A DNA stretch of 64,000 bases, from the NCBI GenBank assembly GCA_021300195.1, contig JAJTIE010000005.1, positions 124,001-188,000 on the forward strand. The letters run 5' to 3'. The notes under the pieces were generated by a model, which did not search any database, was not told where the DNA came from, and worked only from the letters and a program-made list of their open reading frames with translations. This document shows, one piece after another, positions 53,501-60,411 of the stretch. How positions within the stretch are numbered: the first letter of the stretch is position 1; each line of letters starts with the position of its first letter. The translations under genes and the position numbers were made by a program. This DNA comes from Bacteroidota bacterium (GTDB taxonomy: Bacteria > Bacteroidota > Bacteroidia > J057 > JAJTIE01).

Positions 53501-54535
53501 CTGGTACCCGGCCAGATAGACACCCTGAAGGCCTTGGGCCGTGTATCCCTGCGCGGAGAGCTACGCCAGCCAGGCGGAGGTCGTCTGTCAAACTTTGAGG
53601 GCACGGTGTACGCCAGCATCTACGATAAGGCACAGCGCTCCACTACCAGCCGGTGCCAGTTCCAGTTCGACGAGCAGCGAAACATTCTCTTCAACGGACG
53701 GGCCACCGTAAGCCAGGGTGCATTCACACTGGAATTTGTAGTGCCCCTGGACATAGACTACACCCCGGGGCTGGGACAGATCAGCCTCTTTGCCACTTCG
53801 GCAGACCAAGAAGCGGCAGGCTGCACGCGCCAGATTGCCGTGTGCTGCACAGATCCAAACCCGGTACAATCACTCGGCCCCCCCACCATCAACCTATACC
53901 TGAATAGCCCCAACTGGCGCAGCGGAAACCTGACCGACCCGAACCCCGACCTGATGGCGGAGGTGTACTCGGATGTGGGTATCAACACCAGCGGCCTGGG
54001 CATAGGCCGGGAGCTAACAGCCGTGCTGGATGGCAATACCATCGAGCCTATCCTCCTGAATGACTATTACACAACTGTCGAAGACAGCTATCAGCGCGGC
54101 AGCATCTTGTATGCCTTTGAAAACCTGCCCGAGGGGCCCCATAGCCTGAAGGTGCGTGTGTGGGACGTGGCCAACCGATCGGCCACAGCCGAAACGCAGT
54201 TTGTAGTGGCTAGCCGGGTTTCCACCGCCGTAGACCATGTGCTGAACTACCCGAACCCCTTTACCGAGAGCACCCGCTTCCAGCTAAACCACAACCAGGT
54301 GGGAACCCCCCTGCGCATACAGGTACGCATCTACGACCAAGCGGGGAACCTGGCCACCCAGCTGGATAGCCGCCTTACACCCAGCTCCTACGTGCTGGAC
54401 CACCTGAGCTGGGAAGGCCAGCGGGCGGATGGCAGCCCACTGCAGAAGGGCATCTACCTGTATGAAATACGCGTAACAAATGAAGAAAGCGGAGAAGTAG
54501 TACGCAAGTACAGTCGCCTGGTGCTCATGAAATAA
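50597..54535 (+). CDS. porU: Type IX secretion system sortase PorU
   Basis: PorU is the surface cysteine protease that removes the C-terminal signal of type IX cargo and attaches cargo to lipid-linked sugar. The 1312 residues begin with a signal peptide (LAFVGVVLLLILPVWLSAQ). The central gingipain-type C25 domain has the catalytic histidine in YTGHGGEDGLSN (H822) and the nucleophile in ITATCDFGRCD (C856). The C-terminus (NYPNPF and KGIYLYEIRV) looks like a type IX C-terminal signal itself. I use the ATG at 50597; the earlier one at 50516 lacks a signal peptide directly behind it. porV follows 74 bases later. Confidence 0.96.
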   Translation: MRDTLASSWFYRLAFVGVVLLLILPVWLSAQSVERSFVPKWTDARYVHPFMEPTYTVPAPAFEGCVYDERIYNLPYQALQVLHPGTAHATYGLLTTSQMEETESLEFFDALAQVADVDALFRGSEWYPASPMQHIPLQQGGQALSVLHLYPIQLHRSGTRIRTWRALHYSELAPAAAVATTQQALGKTQNTPTSKLATGVWHQLAISETGIYKIDKAFLEGMGISTAGLDPRNLQLYGKGGGMLPQQNSAFRHDDLPEVAIQVVGEADGVWNDGDYLLFYGLGPHVLVYDSLDKRMRQQNHLYTDRTHYYLTVGQSAGKRISLQPAATTADSVVSRLRHLAYWNLDQHNLNESGRLWFGQEFRGSSLSFTFSLATPGAVPNGQHRLYARVAGRSDNATTFQLGEGSSSLGSIGCQPVNTGCSYCDRADIRENVWALGGDRLQDGAQVSVSYSGGQNTQGWLDYLNVDYERSLSLDVPFFQGFIPIGRARTLGLDFAGGTAQHQLWLVNDPTTPAALDYQLSGSTLSTRLTASQSPWLVAFTPAAHQLPQYVGTVANQNLHGLPQAEYLIISDPDFVPAAQRLGQWHQQHDGLRFHVVSPGQIYQEFSSGMPDITALRDFIRMFWLRAGSNAAERPRYVLLFGDASYDYKGYETQPSRVPAYQARESNFPPSAFVSDDFYAFMDANEGLWGEGNAEDWQDRVRQTHTMDLAVGRLPVNSVAEAEAMVDKIIGYGTRGRQDDPWKNRILFVGDVYRDECNHHTEADNLAKNTVATEAPCMVAQKVYLDAYPSVNGADGVQYPIAQQQMIDRINRGALVVNYTGHGGEDGLSNSRILELNDISNLQNEGREAIWITATCDFGRCDVPSFPSGAERLLLKSKGGAIALITSTREVFSAGNFVFNQNTYQHFFDRTADGSRYLTLGEVMQQAKNASWSSYEINTRNFMLMGDPAMRIGLPEYEAVITEINGQALVPGQIDTLKALGRVSLRGELRQPGGGRLSNFEGTVYASIYDKAQRSTTSRCQFQFDEQRNILFNGRATVSQGAFTLEFVVPLDIDYTPGLGQISLFATSADQEAAGCTRQIAVCCTDPNPVQSLGPPTINLYLNSPNWRSGNLTDPNPDLMAEVYSDVGINTSGLGIGRELTAVLDGNTIEPILLNDYYTTVEDSYQRGSILYAFENLPEGPHSLKVRVWDVANRSATAETQFVVASRVSTAVDHVLNYPNPFTESTRFQLNHNQVGTPLRIQVRIYDQAGNLATQLDSRLTPSSYVLDHLSWEGQRADGSPLQKGIYLYEIRVTNEESGEVVRKYSRLVLMK

Positions 54536-54609
54536 AACACGTATATTAGCGCACCGAATACCAGAACGGCCTATCAGAAGCAGCTTTACCTGATTTTTAT
54601 TTTCTCTTT

Positions 54610-55758
54610 ATGCTTTCACCACGCTTTTCCATTCAGGCGGCTGTTCTGTCTATGTTTTTGATGACGGGCACCGTATTTGCGCAGCCCAATGCGGCTGGCC
54701 AGCAAAAGGCCATTACCACAGCTGTACCCTTTCTGCTCATTACCCCCGATAGCCGCAGTGGAGCCCTGGGCGATGCCGGTGTGGCCATAGCCCAGGGGGC
54801 CAATGCCCAGTACTGGAATCCGGCACGCCTCACCTTCTCAGACGAGCGCTATGGCTTTGCTGTAAACTACACCCCCTGGCTACAGCAGATTATACCGGAT
54901 ATCAACCACGCCTTTCTCCCTTTCTATTACAACTTTGGCCAAAAAGGAGGCGTAGTGGGTGCCAGCCTTACCTATTTCTCGCTGGGTAACATCAACTTTA
55001 CCGACGAGAACGGACTGGAGACCGGCAGCTTCAATGCAAATGAACTGGCCTTCTCGGCCAGCTATGCCATTCGCATTACCGAATCCCTTTCCACAGGCAT
55101 AGGCCTGCGCTATATAAACAGCAACCTGGCCGGTAGCCAGAACCTGGGCGGCGGCATCAGCACAAACCCCGCCAGCAGTGTAGCCGGCGATATCTATCTG
55201 GCTAGCGAAAAGCCCTTTAAATTCAAGGCTAACCGAAACGCACCCGAAATACCCATGTTATTCGCCTGGGGGGTGAACATCAGCAACATTGGCGGCAAAA
55301 TGCGGTATACAGACGTGGGCCGTCGGGATTTTCTGCCTACCAACCTGAAGGTGGGGTATGCCCTTACGGCTGAGATCGACAACTTCAACAAGCTTACCTT
55401 CACCAACGACTTCAATAAACTACTGGTACCCAGCAAGGTGCCTGCGGAAGGAGAGTCTGAGCAAAGCGTGATAGAGGGCATATTTAGCAGCTTTGGTGAT
55501 GCCGATGGCGGCTTCAGCGAAGAGCTAACGGAGATAAACGTGAGCCTGGGCCTGGAGTACTGGTACAATGACCTGTTTGCGGTGCGTGCCGGCTACTTCT
55601 ACGAAGATCCCGGAAAAGGCAACCGAAAGTACATTACCCTGGGTGCAGGTGTGCACTTCAAGGTCATCACCCTGGATTTTGCCTATCTGGCCCCCCTGCA
55701 GCAGAACCACCCGCTGCAGAACACCCTGCGCTTCTCGCTGGGCTTCGACTTCAAATAG
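54610..55758 (+). CDS. porV: Type IX secretion system outer membrane protein PorV
   Basis: PorV (LptO) is the outer-membrane barrel that shuttles type IX cargo to the PorU attachment complex. The 382 residues have a signal peptide ending GTVFAQ. The family segment FLLITPDSRSGALGDAGVAI follows, then GANAQYWNPARL, a run of barrel strands and the end LRFSLGFDFK. It shares a transcript with porU and is closed by a strong terminator. This arrangement is standard for Bacteroidota with type IX secretion. Confidence 0.96.
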   Translation: MLSPRFSIQAAVLSMFLMTGTVFAQPNAAGQQKAITTAVPFLLITPDSRSGALGDAGVAIAQGANAQYWNPARLTFSDERYGFAVNYTPWLQQIIPDINHAFLPFYYNFGQKGGVVGASLTYFSLGNINFTDENGLETGSFNANELAFSASYAIRITESLSTGIGLRYINSNLAGSQNLGGGISTNPASSVAGDIYLASEKPFKFKANRNAPEIPMLFAWGVNISNIGGKMRYTDVGRRDFLPTNLKVGYALTAEIDNFNKLTFTNDFNKLLVPSKVPAEGESEQSVIEGIFSSFGDADGGFSEELTEINVSLGLEYWYNDLFAVRAGYFYEDPGKGNRKYITLGAGVHFKVITLDFAYLAPLQQNHPLQNTLRFSLGFDFK

Positions 55759-55857
55759 TCAGTACAAGTAGCAGGCGGACGCGAGAAGAAGCTGTGGGCC
55801 AAGTGCCGAGGTGTTCCCCTCCTGTACTACTCTCATACGCCCCCGCTGCGTGGGACG

Positions 55858-55894
55858 AAAACCGAAAGTATCCTGATAGGTTGCTTTCGGTTTT
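55858..55894. terminator. Bidirectional terminator after porV
   Basis: AAAACCGAAAG and CTTTCGGTTTT form a perfect eleven-base-pair stem with a 15-base loop, T-rich on one side and A-rich on the other. It lies between the convergent genes porV and the propeller lipoprotein. Confidence 0.85.
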
Positions 55895-55926
55895 CTGTTT
55901 TAGGGTTTTTGCCCCCACTCCCCCGC

Positions 55927-56979
55927 CTAGGGCACTCGGAACACTGTGCCCGGAAACACCCCCGTGGGCAGGGTGCTCAGCAGCCGGTAGCTTCGGTCTA
56001 GCACATAGCACTGCCCGTCCTGTGCGCCAAAGCCGGCATTGGTCAGGTAGATGCGGTCTGTAGCTGGCTCGTAGTGCAGGGCATACAGCAGGTCACTATC
56101 CCGTGCACCCAGGTTTGCCCGGTCTATCACGCGGTAGCGCAGGCTGTGGTCGGCCAGCGAAATGGCCGAGATGTCCTGGTCGCTGTTCAGCAGGATGGCA
56201 TCCGGCGTTACGGCCATGTCGTACAGGTAGCCCTGCACATACACCGTGTCGGTAAACTGGCCGGTGGCAGGCTGGTACCACACCACCGCACTATTGGTAT
56301 TCAGGTAGTTGCCCCGGCAGCAGATGGCTAGCTGCCCATCTGGCAGGGCGCGGATAGGGCCCGGATTCTCAATGGGCAGGCTACGGTATGTAATCTGTTC
56401 GGTAGTTGGGTCCAGGATCGCCAGTTTCTGGTTTATGCGCCCCCCGGGGTAGTTTCCACTGCCCAGGTACACCTGGCCCAGGTGCAGGACCATGTCTTCG
56501 GTATGGTCCTCTACCGGCAGGCTGCCCAGCAGCTTCAGTGTGCGGGGGTCTATGCGGTACAGCTGCTGGCCATACAGGTTATTTACGTAGGCCAGGTCTG
56601 GCCGCACCCGCACCATATTCCGGGGCGAGCTGGCCTCTGGCAGCGCCAGTGTGGCCAGCAGCCGCAGCGTGGGCAGCTGCACCTTGTACAGCAGGCGGCT
56701 GGTGTTCATCACGATAAAGAGGGTATCGGCATCTACCAGTACACTGTTTGCCACATCCCCCAGGCGCTGGCCATTTACTCGGCTGAAAACATCGGCTGTG
56801 CGGTTTCCCGCTGCGTCGTAGTAGTCCAGGGTGGCGTTGGCTTGGTTCCACTGGCCCTCACTTAGCACAAACAGACCCCGGTATTCTGCTTGCAGCGCAC
56901 CCTCCGGGCTCAGGTCGGGCTCGGGTACGCAGCCAGCCAGCAGCACATAGAGGGCCAGGAACCAGGCTCCGTGCCTCAT
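55927..56979 (-). CDS. Beta-propeller lipoprotein (DUF5074/YncE-like)
   Basis: The 350-residue protein has a lipobox (LLAGC, residues 13-17). It then shows propeller repeats: GLFVLSEGQWNQANATLDYY, NSVLVDADTLFIVMNTSR, LAYVNNLYGQQLYRIDP and QVYLGSGNYPGG. The opening SEGQWNQANATL resembles the DUF5074 group of surface propeller lipoproteins, which often sit beside TonB-dependent vitamin or metal receptors. No such receptor is present here; the gene follows a 65-residue membrane protein (four-base overlap) and lpdA. Ligand unknown. Confidence 0.85.
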   Translation of the reverse strand: MRHGAWFLALYVLLAGCVPEPDLSPEGALQAEYRGLFVLSEGQWNQANATLDYYDAAGNRTADVFSRVNGQRLGDVANSVLVDADTLFIVMNTSRLLYKVQLPTLRLLATLALPEASSPRNMVRVRPDLAYVNNLYGQQLYRIDPRTLKLLGSLPVEDHTEDMVLHLGQVYLGSGNYPGGRINQKLAILDPTTEQITYRSLPIENPGPIRALPDGQLAICCRGNYLNTNSAVVWYQPATGQFTDTVYVQGYLYDMAVTPDAILLNSDQDISAISLADHSLRYRVIDRANLGARDSDLLYALHYEPATDRIYLTNAGFGAQDGQCYVLDRSYRLLSTLPTGVFPGTVFRVP

Positions 56980-57173
56980 GACCTCTTTTTATGCGCTAGT
57001 ACATAAAAGCCCACCAGCAGTATAAGCGACGAAGCTCCGGTCTCCAGGGCGGCTTCGGAAGCCGGGGCGTTCAGCAAACGCCAGCGGACAAACCACATTA
57101 TTGGCCCATAAGCCACCGCGACCCAGAAATAGGGGGTACGCGTATAGGAGCGTAGATTGGGGCTCAAGCGCAT
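56976..57173 (-). CDS. Small membrane protein
   Basis: This 65-residue protein has two hydrophobic segments (YFWVAVAYGPIMWFV and SLILLVGFYVLA) and a basic C-terminal KKRS, so it should span the membrane twice. It starts 14 bases after lpdA ends and overlaps the next gene by four bases, and both features support a real gene despite its size. Function unknown. Confidence 0.75.
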   Translation of the reverse strand: MRLSPNLRSYTRTPYFWVAVAYGPIMWFVRWRLLNAPASEAALETGASSLILLVGFYVLAHKKRS

Positions 57174-57187
57174 GGCCTGATGGGGGG

Positions 57188-58591
57188 CTAAATGTGGATG
57201 GCCCGATTGCCTGTGGCGGCCAGGGCTGCCTCCTTCAGTGCCTCGGTAAAGGTGGGGTGGGCGTGGCTGAAGATGCCTGCATCCTCGGCACTGGCACGAA
57301 ACTCCATCAGGGCCACCGCTTCGGCTATTATGTCGGCCGCGCGTGGGCCAATGATGTGCACACCCAGGATTTCGTCGGTATCCTTGTGGGCCAGCACTTT
57401 CACAAAACCGTCCAGATCCATACTGGCGCGTGCGCGGCCACTGGCCATGAAGGGGAACTTGCCGGTCTTGTAGGGCATGCCCTTGTCTTTCAGCTCCTGC
57501 TCGGTATAGCCCACCGACGCCACCTCCGGCCAGGTATATACCACGCCGGGTATGGTCAGGTAGTTGATTTCGGCATGGTGTCCGGCTATTTTTTCTACTA
57601 CAACCACGCCCTCATCGCTGGCCTTGTGGGCCAGCATGGCCCCGCGGATGCAGTCGCCAATGGCGTAGATGTTGGGTACGGTGGTTTGCAGGTTGTCATT
57701 TACTGGTATCTGCCCGCGTTCATTCAGGGCAATGCCCACCTGCTCCAGGTCCAGGCCATCGGTATAGGGCTTTCGGCCCACGCTTAGCAGGCAGTAGTCG
57801 GCCTCAAAGCGTACTTCCTGGTTGTTTTTGTCCAGGGCAGTTACCGTTACCGTATCGCCCTGCACCGTGGCCGACTGCACCCGGTGGTTCAGGAAGAACT
57901 CGAAGCCCAGCTGTTTTTTCAGAATCTTCTGTATCTCCTTGCCCAGGTCTTTGTCCATGGTGGGGATCAGCCCATCGGCATACTCCACCACCTGCACCTG
58001 GGCCCCCAGGCGGCCATACACGCTGCCCAGCTCCAGGCCTATTACGCCGCCGCCTATCACCAACATTTTCTTGGGCACCTCTGTCAGCTCCAGGGCTTCG
58101 GTGCTGCTGATAATGCGCTTGCCGTCCATCTGTACCCCGAGCAGGGTGCCTGGCACCGAGCCAGTGGCCAGGATGATGTATTTGGCTTGCAGGGTTTCTT
58201 CTTTCTCTCCACGCACCAGCACAGTAGTGGCATCCTTCAGGCTGCCTGTACCGCGGTACACCTGCACCTTGTTCTTCTTCATCAGGAACTCCACCCCGGC
58301 CACGGTTTTGCTCACCACGTCGGCCTTTCGGGCTATCATTTGCTTCAGGTTTACCTTCAGGTCTTTCAGCTCTATGCCATGCTCGCCAAAGGTGTGGGCG
58401 GCGTTGTGGTAGTGTTCGCTGCTATCCAGCAGGGCTTTGCTGGGTATACAGCCTACATTCAGGCAGGTGCCACCCAGGCTGGCTTCCTTCTCTACCAGGG
58501 CAGTGGCAAAGCCTAGCTGCGCGGCACGTATGGCGGCTACATAGCCACCGGGGCCAGCTCCTATTACTACGATATCAAAAGCTTGGGACAT
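57188..58591 (-). CDS. lpdA: Dihydrolipoyl dehydrogenase
   Basis: LpdA (E3) reoxidises dihydrolipoamide for the pyruvate, 2-oxoglutarate or branched-chain dehydrogenase complexes, or the glycine cleavage system. The 467 residues start with an FAD-binding motif (VVIGAGPGGYVAAIRAAQLG). The redox pair C43 and C48 lies in GGTCLNVGCIPSK, and an NAD-binding motif is in VIGGGVIGLELGSVYGRLG. The dimer-interface base is in HAHPTFTEALKEA. Length is standard. No E1 or E2 gene is near. A TACCTTTG element lies about 25 bases upstream. Confidence 0.97.
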   Translation of the reverse strand: MSQAFDIVVIGAGPGGYVAAIRAAQLGFATALVEKEASLGGTCLNVGCIPSKALLDSSEHYHNAAHTFGEHGIELKDLKVNLKQMIARKADVVSKTVAGVEFLMKKNKVQVYRGTGSLKDATTVLVRGEKEETLQAKYIILATGSVPGTLLGVQMDGKRIISSTEALELTEVPKKMLVIGGGVIGLELGSVYGRLGAQVQVVEYADGLIPTMDKDLGKEIQKILKKQLGFEFFLNHRVQSATVQGDTVTVTALDKNNQEVRFEADYCLLSVGRKPYTDGLDLEQVGIALNERGQIPVNDNLQTTVPNIYAIGDCIRGAMLAHKASDEGVVVVEKIAGHHAEINYLTIPGVVYTWPEVASVGYTEQELKDKGMPYKTGKFPFMASGRARASMDLDGFVKVLAHKDTDEILGVHIIGPRAADIIAEAVALMEFRASAEDAGIFSHAHPTFTEALKEAALAATGNRAIHI

Positions 58592-58615
58592 GATTCAGGG
58601 GAATTCTATTGGCGG

Positions 58616-58623
58616 CAAAGGTA
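58616..58623 (-). promoter_or_regulatory. -7 promoter element of lpdA
   Basis: Read leftward it is TACCTTTG, a perfect TAnnTTTG, 24 bases before the lpdA ATG, giving a leader of about 20 bases. Confidence 0.6.
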
Positions 58624-58680
58624 GGCAAAAGCCCCAAACCATTCCAGTAACCCCCCCTATACCGACTGCCCGTGCATGGG

Positions 58681-59469
58681 CTACGGCCTGGGCGGGGTAG
58701 CGGCATTGCGGGCCTGCACCTGGGTGGTGTAGCCCCAGTGGCCCACGGCATCGTACTGCGGGGGGTGCCGCCAGGTGCCCTGTGCATCCTTCCAGCCCCA
58801 TAGGCCCAGCGAGTCTGCCGGCTGGTACGGGAAGCCAGCTGGGGCCTCCACCCGGGCCGGATAGCTGCCGGTATGCACTACCGGCTCGTTTCGCCAGTTG
58901 ATATACTGGGCCTCGGGGCCCTGCCATACGCGCGCTACGCCCTGGTAGAAGGGCTCGGCCCGGGTGTAGCTGCGGGCTGGTATTATCCACTGGCCGTCCG
59001 CGTTCACATAGCCCCAGAAGAGGCCGCGCTTGGCTGGGGCCAGCAGGGTATCCATGGGGGTTATGGGGGCGCTGCTGGCCTGCTCATCGGGCTGCGCGTA
59101 GCCAGGCAGGCTGCGGCTCTCCTGCATCAGGTCGGCAAAGTAGCCCAGCCCCATGATGAGCAGAAAGAGCGCCAGGTAGATATACACCAGCCTGCGGCCG
59201 TATAGCTGGAAGCCGGTGGCCCGGATCCAGAAGCGCCGGATGGGCGGAATCATCAGGTTGGCGGCTAGCAGGTAGCACAGGGACAGTAGCAGCACGGCCG
59301 CCGTGGCCCGGATGCCCACGAACAGGTATACATAGAAGGCACTAAGTGGCAGGCAGGTGATGCCCATTACCCAGCTCATGCCTGCAAAGAGCCCCCCCTC
59401 GGTATTGATGTCGGCCGCGCCCCCGGGGGCGGCCTTGCGCCGCACCTGCGGACGTGGTTTTGCTGCCAT
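58681..59469 (-). CDS. Membrane protein with a WG-repeat-like domain
   Basis: The 262-residue protein has a basic N-terminus and three or four hydrophobic helices (roughly 30-135, for example YVYLFVGIRATAAVLLLSLC and LVYIYLALFLLIMGLGYFA). A soluble C-terminal half follows, with GLFWGYVNADGQWIIPARSY and SLGLWGWKDAQGTW, which resemble WG repeats. Such repeats usually form small beta structures of unknown function. The ATG at 59469 is four bases after TACCTTTG. No family name can be given with confidence. Confidence 0.8.
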   Translation of the reverse strand: MAAKPRPQVRRKAAPGGAADINTEGGLFAGMSWVMGITCLPLSAFYVYLFVGIRATAAVLLLSLCYLLAANLMIPPIRRFWIRATGFQLYGRRLVYIYLALFLLIMGLGYFADLMQESRSLPGYAQPDEQASSAPITPMDTLLAPAKRGLFWGYVNADGQWIIPARSYTRAEPFYQGVARVWQGPEAQYINWRNEPVVHTGSYPARVEAPAGFPYQPADSLGLWGWKDAQGTWRHPPQYDAVGHWGYTTQVQARNAATPPRP

Positions 59470-59473
59470 GGCG

Positions 59474-59481
59474 CAAAGGTA
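59474..59481 (-). promoter_or_regulatory. -7 promoter element of the WG-repeat gene, leaderless position
   Basis: Read leftward it is TACCTTTG followed by CGCC and the ATG, a four-base gap. Confidence 0.65.
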
Positions 59482-59514
59482 GGCAGAAACCCGAAAGCCG
59501 GAGACCAGGGGGCT

Positions 59515-59976
59515 TTACTCGGCTTGCGCCTCCTGCTCGGCCAGCTGCCGCAGGCACTCCAGTTGATTGCGGAAGCGTTTCCGCACCCCACCCCGGAAAA
59601 GCAGACCCCACAGGCGCAGGCTTAGGGTCTTGAACCGAAGCTCGACCGTGGCGTATAGGGCGCAGCGGCCGGCAGCGGTGGCGCGAAACTGGTAGCTTAG
59701 CCGCATCTCAAACTGCGGACCGTCAAGCTCCACCACCAGCAGGCTGGGTTTCAGGTATTCTATAATCTTGCCCTCGTATACCAGCACGCGCTTTCCGGCG
59801 CGCATGTGCTGCCTAAATCGTAGCCCCACCGGATTTGCCGGATCGATCGACACCTTGTTCTGGTACTCCGTATGCTCCAGGTCTGGCATCCACTGGGCTA
59901 GCTTCTCCGCCTCTGCTGCCCAGCCGAAGGCCCGCGCTTGTGGGGCGGCTATGTGCACATCGAATGTAAGCTTCAT
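59515..59976 (-). CDS. SRPBCC (START-like) domain protein
   Basis: The 153-residue soluble protein fits the SRPBCC helix-grip fold. It starts with KLTFDVHIAAPQARAFGWAAEAEKLAQWMPDLEH. A central beta sheet follows (YEGKIIEYLKPSLLVVELDG and EMRLSYQFRA), then a long C-terminal helix. The fold binds a hydrophobic ligand, but which one is not predictable. AGGAAG just before the ATG is a plausible ribosome site. It lies 45 bases upstream of the WG-repeat gene, on the same strand. Confidence 0.85.
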   Translation of the reverse strand: MKLTFDVHIAAPQARAFGWAAEAEKLAQWMPDLEHTEYQNKVSIDPANPVGLRFRQHMRAGKRVLVYEGKIIEYLKPSLLVVELDGPQFEMRLSYQFRATAAGRCALYATVELRFKTLSLRLWGLLFRGGVRKRFRNQLECLRQLAEQEAQAE

Positions 59977-60037
59977 ACTTCCTGCCCTATTTTTCTCCGT
60001 TGGTTAAAGATACACCGTATGCCGCTGCCATGCGTAC

Positions 60038-60301
60038 CTATTCGCCGTATTGTTTTTTCAGGATCAGCAGCAGCTCTTTATTCCCGACCTGGGTGGCACC
60101 CAGGCTCAGGGCCCGGGCTATGTGGTGGTCAAACACATCGTAGTGTGGGCGGCGGGGTTTATCCTGAAAAATGCTGCGGGGTAGGCCCAGCCGCTCGGCA
60201 AAGCGGTGCAGCTCTTCCAGGCTGTCTGCCGCCAGGTGTACAAAACGGCGCTCCTTGCCATGGAACCAGATAGGTTTGGGACGATCAATGTATACGGCCA
60301 T
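60038..60301 (-). CDS. DUF4031 family protein
   Basis: The 87-residue protein starts MAVYIDRPKPIW and contains HLAADSLEELHRFAERLGL and PHYDVFDHHIARALSLGATQV. These match the small DUF4031 family, whose function is unknown. I chose the ATG at 60301 because DUF4031 proteins begin with this segment; an earlier ATG at 60343 would add 14 residues unlike the family. TACTTTCG upstream is one base off the promoter consensus. It is divergent from yidC. Confidence 0.85.
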   Translation of the reverse strand: MAVYIDRPKPIWFHGKERRFVHLAADSLEELHRFAERLGLPRSIFQDKPRRPHYDVFDHHIARALSLGATQVGNKELLLILKKQYGE

Positions 60302-60411
60302 AGCTGTGTACAGCAATACGAAAGTAGGCTTTTCGAGTTCCACATGTCGGCAGGCTAGGCGAGTTTGCTAAATTGCCGCCTGAAAACCCCATTGAACCCC
60401 AGATCTTAGCT

